Translations under genes and position numbers: made by a program
The notes under the pieces: generated by a model
Databases searched by the model: none
What the model saw: only the letters and a program-made list of their open reading frames with translations
What the model was told of the DNA's origin: nothing
In this document: piece by piece, positions 11,386 through 13,210 of the stretch
Numbering within the stretch: the first letter of the stretch is position 1
How the letters are laid out: every line of letters starts with the position of its first letter
NCBI GenBank assembly: GCA_902494555.1
Contig: CABUTR010000041.1
Coordinates: 1 to 13,210 of the forward strand
Reading direction: 5' to 3'
Source of the DNA: an uncultured Collinsella sp.
GTDB taxonomy: Bacteria; Actinomycetota; Coriobacteriia; Coriobacteriales; Coriobacteriaceae
Length of the DNA stretch: 13,210 nucleotides

Positions 11386-13210
11386 TTACTTGACCACCAG
11401 ATTGACCAGCTTGCCAGGCACGCAGATGGCCTTGACGACCGTCTTGCCCTCGAGCCACTTGGCGACGGCGGCCTCGGCGGCAGTCTGCATTTCCTCATTG
11501 GAAGCATCGCGGGGCACGTCGATGCGGCCGCGGACCTTGCCGAGCACCTGGACGACGATCTGCACCGTGTCCTCGATGGACTCGGCCAGATCGAACTCGG
11601 GCCAGGCGGCGGTGTAGGCGTTGCCCTCGCAGCCGAGCGCCTCGTGCCACAGCTCGTCGGCCCAGAACGGGCAGATGGGCGCCAGGACGCTCACGATGTC
11701 CTTGGCCACGCCGTAGCACAGGGCCTTGTCGCGCTCAGCACCCTCGGTGGCGTTGAGGTAGGCGCTCGCCGCGTTGACGAGCTCCATGACGGCCGAGATG
11801 GCGGTGTTGAACTGGCCGCGATCGAAGTCCTCGGTGCACTTGGCGATGGTGCGGTGACGCTCGCGGTAGAGCTTCATCGCGGTCTCGTCGAGCACGGACT
11901 TGTCGAAGGCCACGTTGGCGTCACCCGACTGGACGAGCTGCCACACGATACGCCAGGCGCGCTTAATAAAGCGGTTGGCGCCCTCGACGGCCTTGGGATC
12001 CCAGTCGAAGTCCTTCTCGGGCGGGGCGATAAACAGGATCGCCAGACGCATGGTGTCGGCGCCGTAGGGCTCGATGACCGAGCTCGGGGGCACGACGTTG
12101 CCCTTGGACTTGGACATGGTGTCGCCGTTCTCGTCCTTGACCATGCCCTGGCACAGCAGGTTGGTGAAGGGCTCGTCCACGCTCAGCAGACCCAGGTCGC
12201 GCAGCGCCTTGGTAAAGAAGCGGCTGTAGAGCAGGTGCAGAATAGCGTGCTCGATGCCACCGATGTAGTTATCGACGGGCATCCAACGGTCGGCCGCCTC
12301 GCGGGAGAAGGGCAGCTCGGTGTTGTGCGGGTCGGTGTAGCGCAGGTAATACCAGCTGGAGCAGGTGAAGGTGTCCATGGTATCGGTCTCGCGCTTGGCC
12401 GGGCGACCGCAGACCGGGCAGGTGGTCTCGTAGAAGTCCTTGCACTCGGCGAGGGTCTCGCCGGCGCCCAGGTCCAGGTTCTCGGGCAGCGTCACCGGGA
12501 GCTGGTCCTCGGGCACGGGCACGATGCCGCAGTGCTCGCAGTGGATGGCCGGGATGGGGTTGCCCCAATAGCGCTGACGGCTGATGAGCCAGTCGCGCAG
12601 GCGGAACTCGACCTTGCGACGGCCGCAGCCCATGGCCTCGAGGTCGGCCACGATGGCGGCCTCGCCCTCGGAGTGCTTGCCGCCGCGCATGCCGGTGTAC
12701 TTGCCGGACTGGACCAGCGTGCCCTCGGCAGCGTGGGCGCAATCCCAGTCGACGGTCTCGGCATGGAAGGTATCGATGGTCTCGCCGCTGGCCTCGACGG
12801 CAGCGCGATCGTCATCGTCCAGGATGATCGGCACGATCGGCAGGTCGTACTTGCGGGCGAACTCAAAGTCGCGCTGGTCGCCGCAGGGAACGGCCATGAC
12901 GGCACCGGTGCCGTAGTCGGCAACGACATAATCGGCAACCCACACGGGGACCTTCTCGCCGTTGACGGGATTCACCACGTAGCGGCCGGTAAAGGCACCG
13001 TGCTTCTCGAGGGTGCCCTGGGCACGCTCGACGGCGGAGATATGCTTGGAGTCCTCGACGATCTTGGTGACGGCCTCCTCGTACTCCGTGCCCTCGACGA
13101 GCTCGTGCAGACGAGCGTACTCGGGAGCAAGGACAAAGAAGGAGACGCCAAAGAGCGTATCGGCACGCGTGGTAAAGACGGTGATCTTGCCCTCGTCGCC
13201 CTCGATGGGC
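11386..13210 (-). CDS. leuS: Leucyl-tRNA synthetase, C-terminal 607 residues (5' part beyond the window)
   Basis: LeuS charges tRNA-Leu with leucine. The frame is open to the right edge. About 200-250 N-terminal residues, including the HIGH motif, lie outside. Numbering from the first visible codon, the CP1 editing domain shows TTRADTLFG (13-21) and GTGAVMAVPCGDQRDFEFA (~100-118). The catalytic core resumes with WLISRQRYWGNPIP (~207-220). Two CxxC pairs (C224/C227 and C264/C267) form a zinc-binding insertion. The KMSKS loop reads TMSKS (364-368), a variant seen in many bacteria. The anticodon-binding and C-terminal domains are complete, ending in the usual KLVNLVVK. Where many LeuS have HD in the VPxHDxRD editing motif, this one has GD. 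The gene ends at its own terminator. Confidence 0.97.
   Translation of the reverse strand, partial: PIEGDEGKITVFTTRADTLFGVSFFVLAPEYARLHELVEGTEYEEAVTKIVEDSKHISAVERAQGTLEKHGAFTGRYVVNPVNGEKVPVWVADYVVADYGTGAVMAVPCGDQRDFEFARKYDLPIVPIILDDDDRAAVEASGETIDTFHAETVDWDCAHAAEGTLVQSGKYTGMRGGKHSEGEAAIVADLEAMGCGRRKVEFRLRDWLISRQRYWGNPIPAIHCEHCGIVPVPEDQLPVTLPENLDLGAGETLAECKDFYETTCPVCGRPAKRETDTMDTFTCSSWYYLRYTDPHNTELPFSREAADRWMPVDNYIGGIEHAILHLLYSRFFTKALRDLGLLSVDEPFTNLLCQGMVKDENGDTMSKSKGNVVPPSSVIEPYGADTMRLAILFIAPPEKDFDWDPKAVEGANRFIKRAWRIVWQLVQSGDANVAFDKSVLDETAMKLYRERHRTIAKCTEDFDRGQFNTAISAVMELVNAASAYLNATEGAERDKALCYGVAKDIVSVLAPICPFWADELWHEALGCEGNAYTAAWPEFDLAESIEDTVQIVVQVLGKVRGRIDVPRDASNEEMQTAAEAAVAKWLEGKTVVKAICVPGKLVNLVVK

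Noticed and set aside
12100..12125. TMSKS in place of KMSKS as a defect in LeuS
   Set aside because: TMSKS is a known variant in functional bacterial LeuS, and the second lysine is retained.

Overview
The window is a high-GC stretch that codes almost entirely on the minus strand. It looks like part of the core genome of a high-GC Gram-positive. The protein sequences and gene order suggest the class Coriobacteriia, perhaps near Collinsella, but that placement is inference from memory and was not tested by search.

Minus strand, read in the direction of transcription from about 10.45 kb down to 1: a promoter with a flanking inverted repeat, a short leader carrying a terminator-like hairpin, then rimP, nusA, infB, rbfA, a DHH/DHHA1 phosphoesterase (nrnA-like), truB, ribF, dnaG and the first codons of rpoD. 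Genes from rimP to dnaG overlap or sit within 15 nt of each other, except for a 91-nt nusA-infB spacer that holds two hairpins. The run joins the usual rimP-nusA-infB-rbfA-truB-ribF translation cluster to the dnaG-rpoD pair of the macromolecular synthesis operon. The ylxR/ylxQ genes often found between nusA and infB, and the rpsO or rpsU genes that often sit near these clusters, are not present. Products cover 30S maturation (RimP, RbfA), elongation control (NusA), initiation (IF2), tRNA modification (TruB), nano-RNA turnover (NrnA-like), flavin cofactor synthesis (RibF), replication priming (DnaG) and promoter recognition (RpoD).

Plus strand: one small predicted lipoprotein of unknown function (10709-11281) diverges from the operon across a 369-nt intergenic region. 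It converges on leuS (minus strand, 5' part beyond the window), and a bidirectional terminator lies between them.

No mobile element, CRISPR array, tRNA, rRNA or phage gene was seen. The most interesting items are a C-x9-C-x10-C-x2-H putative zinc knuckle at the C-terminus of NusA, a Glu-Gly-Gly in place of Glu-Cys-Gly in the IF2 C2 domain, and the compact rimP control region (extended -10 promoter, 9-bp inverted repeat around the -35 box, leader terminator).
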